Assembly: GCA_016716625.1 (NCBI GenBank)
Contig: JADJVJ010000006.1
Location: 1 to 64,000 of the forward strand
Direction: 5' to 3'
Source of the DNA: Nostocoides sp.
Lineage (GTDB): Bacteria > Actinomycetota > Actinomycetes > Actinomycetales > Dermatophilaceae
DNA length: 64,000 bases
Part shown: piece after piece, positions 1-9,754 of the stretch
How positions within the stretch are numbered: position 1 is the first letter of the stretch
Layout of the letters: each line of letters starts with the position of its first letter
Position numbers and translations under genes: made by a program
The notes under the pieces: model-generated
What the model saw: only the letters and a program-made list of their open reading frames with translations
Database searches by the model: none
What the model was told of the DNA's origin: nothing

Positions 1-1760
1 GAGCCCATGGGCGCGGCCCGGCGCATGTAGCCCCTCGAACATGCCCGTAGGCGGTGTCGGAGGCCCACCCCAACAAAGTCGTCGTCACCGGAAGGTTTGG
101 TGACGGTGGGAGTCTGCCTCTATGCCACCGTCCTCGGCCAGCCACTGGAGGTGTAGGTAGTGACCCCGCAGCACCGTCGGCAGGGCCCGCGCTCACCCGG
201 ATCCAGGAAACGCGCCGCTTCCCCGGCGCCGGTCCCGCGCCATTTGGCCATGAAGGACATGTCCAGAGCCCGACACCCTCGCGAACGGCTCATTCTCCTG
301 CTCCCAACAGAATTTTGCCGCATGCCCCCAGTCCGGTGTGGGTGTCAGCATCGGAGCGTCACCTGGCATACCAGTCCGCGCTCGTCCACCAGACGTCCCC
401 ACCAGAAGGTAAAGCACCGGCGGCAACCAGCTCCTCGTGGTTCGGCGAACGCATGACCCGCGACCGCTGTGGAGCTGCACAGGTGTGTGCGGCATGAACA
501 AACTGCCGAGGATCTCAGCCGTGCGAGCCTCGCGATGGCGAGGTCGAGCTGCCAAGGACCGGAACCGGTCGACGTTGAAGCCGTGACGTCCACATCAGGT
601 CAATGGCCCGGACGGGATCCATTGCGCGACAATGCGACCCATGCCACCGCTGGAGAGCACTCCGACCGAGTTCAGCCCGGCGCAGACAAGTAGCACACTC
701 CCGGAGCCTCGCCGACGGCGGGAGCAGGTCCGGGGTGAACGACTCCAGGACCACAGAAGAACTGTCCGGATCCCGACCGGCTCCACGGGGATGGGCACCC
801 GGGCAACCGCGCGCTCGATGAACGGCCCCATCCGGTCCCAGTCCGGAGTCAACTCTCCGAAGGAAAACCCCTCGGGTATGCCGTCCACCGCCTCCAGGCC
901 GCGGCCTGCGCTCGAGCTGGCCCGACCATATCCCGCCGCCCTCTTCGCGGTAGCAGCCGTAGGTGCCGCCGGGTCCTCGAAGCCGGGGCCTGCCGGGCTC
1001 ATCCCGTCGATCGGTTCTGCGATGAGGTAGTAAAGTGTTCCGCGGCCTGGTCCGGGATGACGACGTCGTTGCGCTGCCGAGCTCACGGGCCCACAGCCCC
1101 GCGCAGTTGACGAGCATACCCACATTCGATGTCGTGCGACTCACCCGTGCGCGCATCGACCCGCCCGCACGCCGAGGACCTCCCTCGACGAGGCCACTGT
1201 CGCGGGCAGACGCTACCGCTCGACGCTGACTCCTTCCACGACGGTGACGCGCCGCGGGCGCGGGCGCCCTTGGCCAGGGCCATGGTGAGGTCGACCGGTT
1301 GGCGCGGGTCTCCAGTCCGGGAGATGGAACCCGGCGAGCAGGTCATCGGTGCGGGCGAGCGGAAAAGGTCGCTCATCTCCCCGGGAGATCTCGTGGATCT
1401 CGAGGCCGAGGGTGGCGCTGAAGGGCGCGACCCTCCGGTACTCCTCCAACAGGTCGGCATCGGCGGCCGCCTCGATGAGCCCCACCGGCCTGAACCCGGT
1501 GCGCCTGCCCGGTTCTCCGCCTCGGAGCCGGGCGTAGAGGTCTCACTGGAGAGCCGCAGCCGGGTGCTCGTCTCGCTCGTGGAGCCGAACGTCGAATCAG
1601 GCCGGCGGCATGCCACGTGTTGCCCGAGGCCGAGCGGGTCAAGTTCGAGGGACCAGGACATCGGTCCAGCCGAGCGCGGCGAGGTGGTAGGCGATCGAGG
1701 AGGCGATGACCCCCCCCCGATGATGACGACCTGGGCGCGGGCGGGCAGCGTTGACGGCAC
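1..1760 (-). pseudogene. FAD-dependent dimethylglycine oxidase/sarcosine dehydrogenase-like protein, frameshifted and cut by the window edge
   Basis: Reading down the minus strand from the ATG at 1760, the fragments follow the order of a GcvT-type demethylating flavoenzyme. First comes a Rossmann FAD motif (VVIIGGG, then VIASSIAYHLAALGWTDVLV in another frame), then WHAAGLI, a block around GLIEAAADADLLEEYRRVAPF, then VNCAGLWARELG, YYLIAEPIDGMSPAGP, IPEGFSFGELTPDWDRMGPF, VCAGLNSVGVLSSGGMGR and the start of the folate-binding part (DMSFMAKWR). These segments lie in three reading frames, so there are roughly ten single-base shifts. The family is usually about 800 residues, so the C-terminal GcvT domain should run past base 1. 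Such enzymes oxidise N-methyl groups of glycine-betaine breakdown products. The family call is fairly secure. Whether the breaks are real decay or sequencing error is open; their density at the window edge favours error. Confidence 0.72.
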
Positions 1761-2306
1761 AGACCCACGCTACTCGGGGGCGCTGTGGATAACTCGGGCG
1801 AGCGCGCCGATCTGCGCGACAGTGGGCGTAGTAATGCCGACCGACCGTTGATTCGGGGCCTATCCCGTTGCTCAGCCCACCTGGCTCGGTCTTGGCCCGA
1901 GCCGCCGTCCTCGCCGTCGTCTCTCCCCGCGGACGCTGGCCTTCCCTCGCACGGCCCACCGCGCTCATCTGGGGGCTGGACTGTGCCTCGCCCAGAGGTC
2001 GGGGCGACTGCCTGGAGATCATAGCCCACGGGCGTGGCCCGGATCCGCCGAGCCGAACTCATCGGGCGCAGCGGCCTGAGCACTGCATGGTGTGCGAGGT
2101 CCAGGGGCTCCGGGTGACGGGGGCGGCCGACTCCCTCGCCGACCTCGCCGCTCCCGAGGTGCCGTGTCCACCCTCGCGCTTAACCCTCGGCATCGCCTCA
2201 AGCGGCGGACCGGCCTCCTCCACCACGACCAACGAACTCCAGCAGGCAGTCGCCCGCCGACCCAGAGCACCGGGTCCGAGGAGCGGCTCATCCGGAGGCC
2301 TCAGTT
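1761..2306. other. Stretch without a recognisable gene
   Basis: About 545 bases lie between the broken flavoenzyme and the broken hydroxyacyl-CoA dehydrogenase. No frame on either strand gives a recognisable protein. If this stretch carries the same indel density as its neighbours, a real short gene here could be unreadable. Plus-strand open frames running through it continue antisense into the dehydrogenase remnants and are not believed. Confidence 0.4.
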
Positions 2307-3148
2307 CTAGTACGTGCGGGAAGCCCCGCGCCGGTCTTACGACCGAGGTAGCTGGCCGTGACCAGGTGCTCGAGCATCGGCGCCGGAGCGTAGCCGGGCC
2401 CGCGGAACTCGACGTAGACGCTTCCGTTCAATCGCCAGTGAGACATCGAGACCGACGACGTCGAGCAGCTCAAAGGCCCCATCGGCGGCCACAGCCGGTC
2501 TTCATCGCCGTGTCGATCGGCGTCGGCCGTGGCGTAGTTGGCCCCGAGAATCTTCACCGCGTCGTTGAGGTAGGGAAGAGCAGCGCGTTGACGATAGAAG
2601 CCGGACCGGTCGCCGCAGGTGACGGCCACCTTGCCGAGCTTGCCGCAGAGATCCCGCACGGTCGCGATGACGTCCGGCGCCGTCGAGATGGTGTGGATGA
2701 CCTCGACGAGCTTCGTGATCTGGGCCGGGTTGAAGAAGTGCATCCCGATGACGTCCTGCGGACGGGAGGTGACCCGGCGCAATCGACAATAGGCAGCGAG
2801 GACGTCGTCGTCGCCAGGATCCCCCGGCTTGCAGATCCGGTCGAGATCGCGGAAGAGCTCCTGCTTGATGTCAGGTCCTCGGCAATGGCCTCGACGACGA
2901 GGTCAGCCTGGGCAAAAGTGCTCTCCCGCTCGGTGGCCCTGGTGATCCGGGCGTTGATCTCGTCGGCCGCCCCTGGGTCAGTCGGCCCCGCTCCATCATC
3001 TTGGCCTGGGACTTGGCGATCGCCGCGCGAACCCCGTCGACCTTGTCCTGGCCCCGGGCCACATAGACCACGGCTACCCGCTGCGGGCAAACACCTCGAC
3101 GATGCCGGTGGCCATGGTCCCGGATCCGACGACGCCGACCGTGCTCAC
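2307..3148 (-). pseudogene. 3-hydroxyacyl-CoA dehydrogenase (copy 1), frameshifted
   Basis: Minus-strand fragments in different frames reassemble into a roughly 280-residue NAD-dependent 3-hydroxyacyl-CoA dehydrogenase. In order: STVGVVGSGTMATGIVEVFA (dinucleotide fold), VAVVYVARGQDKVDG, ADEINARITRATERESTF, LVVEAIAEDL, IGMHFFNPAQITKLVEVIHT, GDRSGF, then PMGPFELLDVVGL-like sequence and LGRKTGAGF before TAG at 2307-2309. At least five frame changes are needed, and those I could place are one-base losses, mostly in G runs. The N-terminus (GTG 3148 or 3163) follows closely on the end of a second copy, so the pair looks like a tandem operon. The role would be beta-oxidation or hydroxybutyrate metabolism. 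The family is clear; functionality in the living organism cannot be judged. Confidence 0.75.
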
Positions 3149-3188
3149 CGCACGGAGCTCCACGCCGGCCGGCGGACCTCCCGCGGGG

Positions 3189-4079
3189 TCAGTGGTCGCC
3201 GACGACCTCGGGCGAGCCCGGCGCGGCATACGAATAGGAACCCGCGTCCGCTCTTGCGTCCGAGCAGACCTGCGCTGACCATCTGCTTGATGATCGGACT
3301 CGGTGCGTGCAACCGGTCACGGCCCTGGCGGTACATCGTGTCGAGGATCTCGTAGGCCGTGTCCAGTCCGGTGAGGTCGAGCAGGGCGAGCGGACCCATG
3401 GGGCCCACAGCCGAACCGCATCCCGTTGTCGATGTCCTCGCGGGTGGCGTACTTGGTCTCGTACATGTTGACGGCGTGGTTGGAGGTAGCCGAAGAGCAG
3501 AGCGTTGGCGATGAACCCGGCTTTGTCCCCCACGACGACCGGCCTTTTACCAAGGCGCTCGGCGAGGGCCTTGATGTCCTCGAAGACGTCATCGGCGGTG
3601 ATGACGGTCTTGATGACCTCGACGAACTGGAGCACGGGCGCCGGGTTGAAGAAGTGCATCCCGACGACCCGCTTGGGGTTGGCCGTCGCGACCGCGATCT
3701 GAGTCACCGGCAGGCTCGAGGTGTTCGTCGCAAGCACCGCGTCCGGGCTCACGATCTGGTCGAGCTGAGCGAAGAGGTCCTTCTTGAGCTCCAGGCTCTC
3801 CGGGACCGCCTCGACCACGAGCTGGCAGTCGGCGAGCGCGGCGAGGTCGGTGGCGTAGGTGATCCGAGAGTGCAGCGTGTCGTGCTCGTCCTGGGTCATC
3901 TTCTCGCGGGCAAGCGCCCGGCCGGTGCTCTTGGCGAGCACGCCCTTCCCCCGCTCGAGGGGCGCGTCGCCGATCTCGACCGCGACCACGTCGATGCCGT
4001 TGCGCGCGAAGACCTCGACGATGCCGGCACCCATGGTGCCGAGCCCGATCACTCCAACCGTGCTGAACTCCCGTGTCAT
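3189..4079 (-). pseudogene. 3-hydroxybutyryl-CoA dehydrogenase (copy 2), three one-base insertions
   Basis: The ATG at 4079 opens a clean NAD-binding domain (VGVIGLGTMGAGIVEVFARN) that continues through LVVEAVPESLELKKDLFAQL, NTSSLPVTQIA and VGMHFFNPAPVLQFVEVIKT, with the catalytic His in MHFFNP. The frame then breaks three times near the C-terminus: after LLFGYL (about 3483), at GCGP-MGPLALLDLTGLD (about 3400) and at SGRGF-YSYAAPG (about 3238). In each case removing one C in a short C run restores the family sequence and the natural stop TGA at 3189-3191. The restored protein is about 296 residues, normal for the family. It oxidises (S)-3-hydroxybutyryl-CoA to acetoacetyl-CoA. Because all three breaks are homopolymer +1 errors, I suspect sequencing artefact rather than a dead gene. 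Confidence 0.8.
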
Positions 4080-4155
4080 GTCTCGATCCTCCCAAACCGG
4101 GTATGCCGTGACGACCCTTAGCCGGGGTGAGACTCCCCACCTCGCGCGGGTGGGC

Positions 4156-4584
4156 TCAGAGGGGGTACCCGGCGCCGACGAGGGCTTCCTCGACAGCAAA
4201 CCGGTCCTGGGCTCCGAGGGGGACCCGGCCGGTGGTGCCCGGCACCTCGATCCCGACCGAACGGCCGTAGTCGATGAGGACGGTGTCATAGGCCGCCCGC
4301 GCCGCTGCCACCCGAGCGGCCTTCGCCGGTTGGTCGGCATCGAGCGCCCGGGTCACCTCGGCACCGAGGCGACGCAACTCGAGTTCGAAGAGCACCGGCG
4401 GCAAGGCCACCGGGGCGGGCCGCCGGGCGGCATGCCACTGAGCCAGCCGCCGGGCGATCCCCCGCAGCGGCCGCGGGACCTTGGAGTGCGCAAGCCAGTC
4501 GATGACGCTCACCTGAGCCACGGCCACGAGGAAGAGGACGACCGCCGTCACGGCCATCGCGAGGAACCCCGACGTCCACTCCAC
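4156..4584 (-). CDS. Membrane-anchored protein of unknown function
   Basis: A 142-residue protein. Residues about 7-28 form one hydrophobic segment ([20 protein letters not shown]). A basic, Ala/Arg-rich cytoplasmic stretch follows, with helical heptad-like content ([34 protein letters not shown]), ending in [20 protein letters not shown] do not recognise the family. It is transcribed away from nucS with 62 bases between the two start codons, so the two genes share a divergent promoter region. The reading frame is clean, unlike the genes just to its left. Confidence 0.7.
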   Translation of the reverse strand: MEWTSGFLAMAVTAVVLFLVAVAQVSVIDWLAHSKVPRPLRGIARRLAQWHAARRPAPVALPPVLFELELRRLGAEVTRALDADQPAKAARVAAARAAYDTVLIDYGRSVGIEVPGTTGRVPLGAQDRFAVEEALVGAGYPL

Positions 4585-4632
4585 ACTGTCAGTGTGCGCC
4601 CGGCAGCGGCTCCGGGCAAGGGATGCGCGGGC

Positions 4633-4638
4633 TAGAGT
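4633..4638 (+). promoter_or_regulatory. Putative -10 box for a leaderless nucS transcript
   Basis: TAGAGT lies eight bases before the chosen GTG start of nucS. No Shine-Dalgarno sequence is visible, so transcription could begin at or next to the start codon. No convincing -35 box is seen. This is inferred from spacing only. Confidence 0.4.
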
Positions 4639-4646
4639 GGCTCCTC

Positions 4647-5342
4647 GTGCGGATGGTCATTGCGACGTGCAGCGTCGACTACGAGGGCCGGCTCACCGCG
4701 CACCTCCCGCTGGCCATGCGGCTGCTCCTGGTCAAGGCGGATGGTTCGGTTCTGGTGCACTCCGACGGCGGGTCCTACAAGCCGCTCAACTGGATGTCCC
4801 CGCCGTGCGCGCTCACCGAGTCCGAGCCGGAAGCGGCCGAGGCCGCCGAGGGGGTGACTGCGGTTTGGGTGGTCCGGCATACCAAGTCCGAGGACCGTCT
4901 GCGGGTCCGCCTGCACGAGGTCCTGCACGACTCCAGCCATGACCTCGGGGTGGACCCGGGCTTGGTCAAGGACGGTGTCGAGGCCCATTTGCAGCGCCTG
5001 CTCGCCGAACACGTCCATACCCTCGGTGCGGGCTGGACGCTCACCCGCCGGGAGTACTTCACTCCCATCGGCCCGGTCGACCTGCTCTGCAAGGACGCCG
5101 ACGGACGCACCGTTGCGGTGGAGATCAAGCGTCGAGGCGAGATCGACGGGGTGGAGCAGTTGACCCGATACCTCGAGCTCATGAACCGTGACCCGCACCT
5201 CGCGCCGGTCACGGGCGTCTTCGCTGCTCAGCAGATCAAACCGCAAGCCCGCGTGCTCGCCGAGGATCGCGGCATCCGGTGCGTCATCCTCGACTACGAC
5301 GAACTGCGCGGGATCGACGCCTCGGAGCACCGACTCTTCTAG
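4647..5342 (+). CDS. nucS: Endonuclease NucS/EndoMS, mismatch-specific
   Basis: A 231-residue homologue of the archaeal/actinobacterial NucS (EndoMS), which cleaves both strands at mismatches and replaces MutS/MutL repair in actinobacteria. The N-terminal DNA-binding half contains [19 protein letters not shown] and [11 protein letters not shown]. The C-terminal RecB-like nuclease half contains [19 protein letters not shown], with the catalytic Asp, Glu and Lys pattern (D...E-x-K), and EQLTRYLE. The GTG at 4647 is chosen over the ATG at 4653 because known members start MRLVIA-like, matching MRMVIATC here. The neighbouring phosphatase ends 24 bases beyond on the other strand (convergent). The family call is very secure. 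Confidence 0.95.
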   Translation: MRMVIATCSVDYEGRLTAHLPLAMRLLLVKADGSVLVHSDGGSYKPLNWMSPPCALTESEPEAAEAAEGVTAVWVVRHTKSEDRLRVRLHEVLHDSSHDLGVDPGLVKDGVEAHLQRLLAEHVHTLGAGWTLTRREYFTPIGPVDLLCKDADGRTVAVEIKRRGEIDGVEQLTRYLELMNRDPHLAPVTGVFAAQQIKPQARVLAEDRGIRCVILDYDELRGIDASEHRLF

Positions 5343-5366
5343 GTTTGGTCGGGCGCTGGCAGTTGC

Positions 5367-5987
5367 TCAGACGACGTCCGGGTCCGCTGCCCCGGGCCAC
5401 GAGTGCAACCACCAGCCGTCGTCGCCGATCTCGACCTGCGCGGGGACCGCATTGGGCGGGAACCGGCCGCGGGCCGCCGCCGAGTCGGTGTTCACGGTGA
5501 GACGGGGCAGGGCAAGGGACATGACACCCCCGTGGCTGATGACGAGGACCCGCTCGCCGCGATGGGCATCCGCGATGGATTCCAGGGCGTGGCGGTAGCG
5601 GGCGAAAAGTTCCGCCCCGGACTGGGCGCCCTCGACGCGCACGTCGTCCCGGCCGGCGAACCAGGCATCGAGGATGGCGTGCCACGCCGGATCACTGAAC
5701 GAGCGCCCGGTGTAGGCCCCCGGGTCGATCTCCTCAAGGCCATCGACCACGACGTGGTCGACGCCGAGCACTTCCGCGGCGATCTCGGCACTCTGCACGG
5801 CCCGGGTCATCCTCGAGCTGAAAACCCGGGCGATCCGCTGCGTGGCCAGGCCCTCTGCCAGTGACCGCACCTGGGACCGGCCGAGCGCGGTGAGTGCACC
5901 ACCTTCGGTGGAGAGGACCGGGGCATGCCCGTAGGTGGCATCCCCGTGACGGGCGACGAACAACGTCGCCGAGCAGTGCAACGCCAT
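5367..5987 (-). CDS. Histidine phosphatase superfamily protein (phosphoglycerate-mutase-like)
   Basis: A 206-residue protein with the superfamily catalytic core. The phosphohistidine motif ARHGDATYG lies near residue 13, SSRMTRAVQSAEIAA supplies the conserved phosphate-binding Arg, EEIDPGAYTG gives the acidic residue, and LVISHGGVM (about residue 147) has the second catalytic His. These enzymes remove phosphate from small molecules or proteins; the sequence does not reveal the substrate. It lies convergent with nucS. The canonical RHGE/Q has Asp after the Gly, acceptable for broad-specificity phosphatases. Confidence 0.88.
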   Translation of the reverse strand: MALHCSATLFVARHGDATYGHAPVLSTEGGALTALGRSQVRSLAEGLATQRIARVFSSRMTRAVQSAEIAAEVLGVDHVVVDGLEEIDPGAYTGRSFSDPAWHAILDAWFAGRDDVRVEGAQSGAELFARYRHALESIADAHRGERVLVISHGGVMSLALPRLTVNTDSAAARGRFPPNAVPAQVEIGDDGWWLHSWPGAADPDVV

Positions 5988-6045
5988 GCGGCGGGACTTT
6001 ACCGACTTGCCGACCTGCCGCCGCCAGCCGCCGAAGCGAACGAAA

Positions 6046-8104
6046 CTACCGGCTGACCGGCAACTCCCGGGACTCCCGGATGACGTCGACGAACCGCGTC
6101 ATGATGTCGTTGAGGCCGAAGTCCTTGGGGGTGAAGACCTCGGCGACCCCAAGACCCTTGAGCGTGTGCCCGTCCGACTCCGGAATGATCCCGCCGACGA
6201 TGACCGGCAGCTCGTGGGCGCCGGCCTCGCGGAGCCCCTCGAGGACCTCCGGCACCAGTTCGAGGTGCGACCCGGAGAGGATCGAGAGCCCGACGAGGTG
6301 GACGTCCTCGGCGACCGCCGCCGCGACGATCTGCGCCGGGGTGAGCCGAATGCCCTGGTAGATCACCTCGAACCCGGCATCGCGAGCTCGCACGGCAATC
6401 TGCTCGGCGCCATTGGAGTGGCCGTCGAGTCCCGGCTTGCCGACGAGGAGCCGCAGCCGCTCGCCGAGTTCCTCCTGCGTGCGGCGGACGTAGTCGCGGA
6501 CCTCGGCCATCCCGGCCGATGCCGCTCCACTGGCCATCCGACCCCGGCGGAAACACCGGTCGGGGCGCGGAACTCGCCGAAGACCTCCCGCAACGCGCTG
6601 GTCCACTCCCCGTGGTCACCTCCGCTCGGGCACATTCGAGCGAGGCGGCCATCAGGTTGACCCCCGCGGCGGCGTCCGCCTTGAGTCGGCTCAGGGCGCC
6701 CTGCGCCCGAACCCGCTTCGTCGGGTCGGCATCGCGCGCCGAGCGCCAGGCAGCCACCGCCTGCGCCGCGGCCTCCTCAACCCCCGCCTCGACCGAGAAG
6801 ATCGCGGTATCGAGGTCCTCGGTGAGCGGGTTGGGCTCGGTGGTCTGGTAACGGTTCACGCCGACGACGACGTCCTCGCCAGCCTCGATCCGCTGGCGCC
6901 GCCGGGCATGCGACGCGACGAGCTCGGACTTCATGTAGCCGCTCTCGACGGCGGCAACGGCTCCACCCATGGCCTGGACCGCCTCGATCTCTGCCTTGGC
7001 ACCGGCCACGAGCTCGGCGACCTTGGCCTCGATGACCGGACTGCCGTCGAAGAGGTCGCCATACTCCAGGAGGTCGGACTCGTAGGCGAGCACCTGCTGG
7101 ATGCGCAGCGACCATTGCTGGTCCCAGGGTCGGGGCAGCCCGAGCGCCTCGTTCCAGGCGGGGAGCTGGACCGCGCGGGCCCGGGCGTTCTTGGACAGGG
7201 TGACCGCGAGCATCTCCAGGACGATCCGCTGGACATTGTTCTCGGGCTGGGCCTCGGTGAGGCCGAGGGAGTTGACCTGGACGCCATACCGGAAGCGCCG
7301 CTGGGCGGGATCGGTGACGCCGTAGCGCTCCCGGGTCACCTCGTCCCAAAGCTCGACGAAGGCGCGCATCTTGCACATCTCCTCGACGAAGCGCACCCCA
7401 GCATTGACGAAGAAGGAGATCCGGGCGACGACCTCGCCGAACTTCTCGGGCGCGACCTGACCGGAGTCCCGGACTGCGTCGAGCACGGCGATCGCGGTGC
7501 ACATCGCGTAGGCGAGCTCCTGGACCGGGGTCGCTCCCGCCTCCTGGAGGTGGTAGCTGCACACGTTGATCGGGTTCCACTTGGGGATCTCGGCGACCGT
7601 GTAGGCGACCATGTCGGTGATGAGCCGCAGGCTGGGGCCGGGGCCGAAGACGTAGGTCCCGCGGGAGAGGTACTCCTTGATGATGTCGTTCTGGGTCGTG
7701 CCGGCGAGCGCTCGCACCGCGGCGGAGGGGTCGGCGCCGGCAGCCACGGCCTGTTCCTCGGCGGCGACCTGGTAGAGCGCGAGGAGCCACATCGCGGTCG
7801 CATTGATCGTCATCGAGGTGTTCATCTTGTCGAGTGGAATGTCGGCGAAGAGCGCCCGCATGTCACCGATGTGCGAGATCGGCACCCCGACCTTGCCGAC
7901 CTCCCCACGGGCGAGCACCTCGTCGGGGTCGTAGCCGGTCTGCGTCGGCAGGTCGAAGGCGACCGAGAGACCGGTCTGTCCCTTGTCGAGGTTGCGGCGA
8001 TAGAGGGCGTTGGACGCAGCGGCGCTCGAGTGGCCGGCATACGTCCGCATGACCCAGGGGCGGTCCCGCTCGGGACGCGCCACGGCAGGCGAAGACTCCG
8101 TCAT
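6046..8104 (-). pseudogene. meaA: Ethylmalonyl-CoA mutase-like protein (MeaA), interrupted by two one-base deletions
   Basis: An adenosylcobalamin-dependent acyl-CoA mutase. From ATG 8104 the sequence runs through WVMRTYAGHSSAAASNALYR, GLSVAFDLPTQTGYDPDEVL and TMTINATAMWLLALYQVAAE, which matches MeaA/ethylmalonyl-CoA mutase better than the large methylmalonyl-CoA mutase subunit. The B12-binding domain is intact in another frame at 6606-6046, with the DxHxxG motif (DGHSNGAEQ) and GGIIPESDGHTLKGLGV. Between them the frame slips twice: near 6612 (TTGEWTSALREVF needs one more G) and near 6543. The whole would be about 685 residues. It acts in the ethylmalonyl-CoA pathway for acetyl-CoA assimilation. 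A cobalamin adenosyltransferase sits two genes away. I cannot tell whether the two breaks are real or sequencing errors; both fall at G runs. Confidence 0.82.
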
Positions 8105-8142
8105 AGTCCCGACGATACGGACGCCACCGCCGAGCGGGGAGG

Positions 8143-8499
8143 TCAGAGCGCGGTGAGAGTGCCCACAGTCTGCTCGGGCATGGCGAGCAGATGCCCCAGG
8201 CGAGCCCGGCGCAGCAGCCGCACGGTGCGGTCCTCGGCCGCGACGACCCGCAGAACCCGGCCCCTGCGGGCCGCCCGACGAGCGCATTCGACGAGGAAGC
8301 CAAAGCCTGTGGTGTCCCCAATCTGGGCCTCGGCGAGATCCAGGTGAAGCGGGGTCGTCCCGTCACCGACGATCCGGTGGACGGTCATCCGCAGGTCCGG
8401 CACCGACCTCAGATCGAGGCGGCCACGCAGCACGACATGATGGACGTCGGGTTCGATGGATTCGAGCACGGTCATGATCTGGCCCCCCACAATCGCCAT
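8143..8499 (-). CDS. STAS-domain protein (anti-sigma factor antagonist-like)
   Basis: A 118-residue single STAS domain: beta strand VHHVVLRGRLDLRSVPDLR, then LHLDLAEAQIGDTTGFGFLVECARRAARRG, then LRVVAAEDRTVRLLRRARL. The usual phosphorylation site D-S-S-G is D-T-T-G here, so a Thr would take the phosphate if this is a partner-switch regulator. No anti-sigma kinase gene is in the window. The start may be ATG 8499 or the internal ATG 8475, which has a G-rich ribosome site. It lies upstream of the mutase on the same strand, 38 bases away. Confidence 0.8.
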   Translation of the reverse strand: MAIVGGQIMTVLESIEPDVHHVVLRGRLDLRSVPDLRMTVHRIVGDGTTPLHLDLAEAQIGDTTGFGFLVECARRAARRGRVLRVVAAEDRTVRLLRRARLGHLLAMPEQTVGTLTAL

Positions 8500-8646
8500 G
8501 GACGTCCCCTCTCGGCAGGCTTCTTGTGACGTCTGTCACCTATTAGACGCAGGTAAGCCCCCTCCGGTTGCGTAACGACGCGTAAAGATTCGGCAACGGT
8601 CCGCCGTAGCTCATGACCCAGATGCGGCCATGGCAGGCTTGCCACC

Positions 8647-9309
8647 ATGGTCAACCTCACCCGGATCTATACCCGGACCGGCGACGACGGTTCGACGGCC
8701 CTCGGCGACTTCAGCCGGACCCGCAAGACCGACCCGCGTCTTCAGGCCTATGCCGACGCCAACGAGGCCAACGCCGCGATCGGCGTCGCCATCACCGCTG
8801 GTGGGCTGTCGCAGGAGGTATGCCGGGTGCTCACCCGGGTGCAGAACGACCTCTTCGACGTGGGCGCAGACCTGTGCACCCCGCTCGCCGAGACCTACGC
8901 CTTTCCCCGTTGCGGGTCAAGGAGGGAGTGGGTCGACGAGCTCGAAGCGGACTGCGACACCTTCCTGGAGCCGCTGGAGAAGCTCCGCTCCTTCATCCTG
9001 CCGAGCGGGACGCCGGGCTCGGCATATCTTCATCTGGCGCTCACGATTGTCCGGCGAGCCGAGCGCTCGACCTGGGCCGCGATCGAGGCCTACGGCACCA
9101 CGCCGGGAGCCGGGGACGGGGCGGGCGGGGTCAACCCGGCCACGGCGCGGTATCTCAACCGGCTCTCGGACCTGCTCTTCATCCTCGCCCGCACTGCGAA
9201 CAAGGACGCTGGCGGTGATGTCCTCTGGCAGCCGGGCGGGGGACGTGCGCAAGCCCCGACCACGCGGAGGCGCTCCGCGGCGTCCGCGGAGGAACACGAG
9301 GTCGACTAG
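8647..9309 (+). CDS. Cob(I)alamin adenosyltransferase, PduO type
   Basis: A 220-residue ATP:corrinoid adenosyltransferase that makes adenosylcobalamin for enzymes such as the neighbouring mutase. The N-terminal ATP-binding motif YTRTGDDGSTALGDFSRTRK is typical, as are DANEANAAIG and QNDLFDVGADL. The helix with RRAERSTW supplies the conserved Arg, and RYLNRLSDLLFILAR is near the C-terminus. Residues about 90-97 (PRCGSRR) do not fit the family, whereas another frame there reads PPLRVKE, so the short segment looks like a pair of compensating one-base indels. The C-terminal tail after WQPGG is rich in Arg, Ala and Glu and unconserved. It converges on and overlaps the DUF2550 gene by four bases. 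Confidence 0.9.
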   Translation: MVNLTRIYTRTGDDGSTALGDFSRTRKTDPRLQAYADANEANAAIGVAITAGGLSQEVCRVLTRVQNDLFDVGADLCTPLAETYAFPRCGSRREWVDELEADCDTFLEPLEKLRSFILPSGTPGSAYLHLALTIVRRAERSTWAAIEAYGTTPGAGDGAGGVNPATARYLNRLSDLLFILARTANKDAGGDVLWQPGGGRAQAPTTRRRSAASAEEHEVD

Positions 9310-9746
9310 GTCACGTTGTTGACGTTGAACCCTGGAGGGCTCGACTCCACCCAGGCTCGCAGGGCGGTGTAGGCACCCGGAACCATGGCGAAGTCCGCGG
9401 TATCCCCTTTGCACTCCCCGTGGACGCGGACCGGGTCGGCAAGCCCCGGGATGTGGTCGACCAGCAGTATTGGGGTAGCGAACTCGGTGTCATGGCGCAC
9501 CCAGGAGATCTCCGGCGCGAAGGAGGGCCCGACGACCGAGAACCACTCGAGACGCTCCGCACTGAGCCGAGCCAGCCCGAGTCGCCAACGGCCGCTGGCC
9601 TCATGCCGACGAGCACAGACCATGACCGGACTGCCGTCGGAGATATAGCGTCGGCGCGCCCAGACGAATCCGAGCGCGCCGACGATGAGGAACGCGAGGA
9701 GGGCGAGGACGATCTCGGGCGCCAGCAGCGCACTGAGCCCGTCCAT
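9306..9746 (-). CDS. DUF2550 family protein
   Basis: A 146-residue protein with one N-terminal membrane segment (EIVLALLAFLIVGALGFVW) and a cytoplasmic domain containing GRWRLGLARLSAERLEWF and GECKGDTADFAMVPGAYTALRAWVE. This arrangement is the DUF2550 family, which in actinobacteria is typically found just after atpC, as here (nine bases downstream). Its function is unknown. Its position suggests co-transcription with the ATP synthase genes. Confidence 0.88.
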   Translation of the reverse strand: MDGLSALLAPEIVLALLAFLIVGALGFVWARRRYISDGSPVMVCARRHEASGRWRLGLARLSAERLEWFSVVGPSFAPEISWVRHDTEFATPILLVDHIPGLADPVRVHGECKGDTADFAMVPGAYTALRAWVESSPPGFNVNNVT

Positions 9747-9754
9747 GTCGGGTC

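Noticed and set aside
1761..2306. A short regulator or enzyme gene between the broken catabolic genes
   Set aside because: Fragments in all frames were read, but none shows a fold or family motif; possible indels make any call unsafe.
1868..3355. A 495-codon plus-strand frame
   Set aside because: It runs antisense through a clear, though broken, hydroxyacyl-CoA dehydrogenase and carries no motif of its own.
6908..8347. A 479-codon plus-strand frame
   Set aside because: It is antisense to the mutase catalytic domain; composition is that of a shadow.
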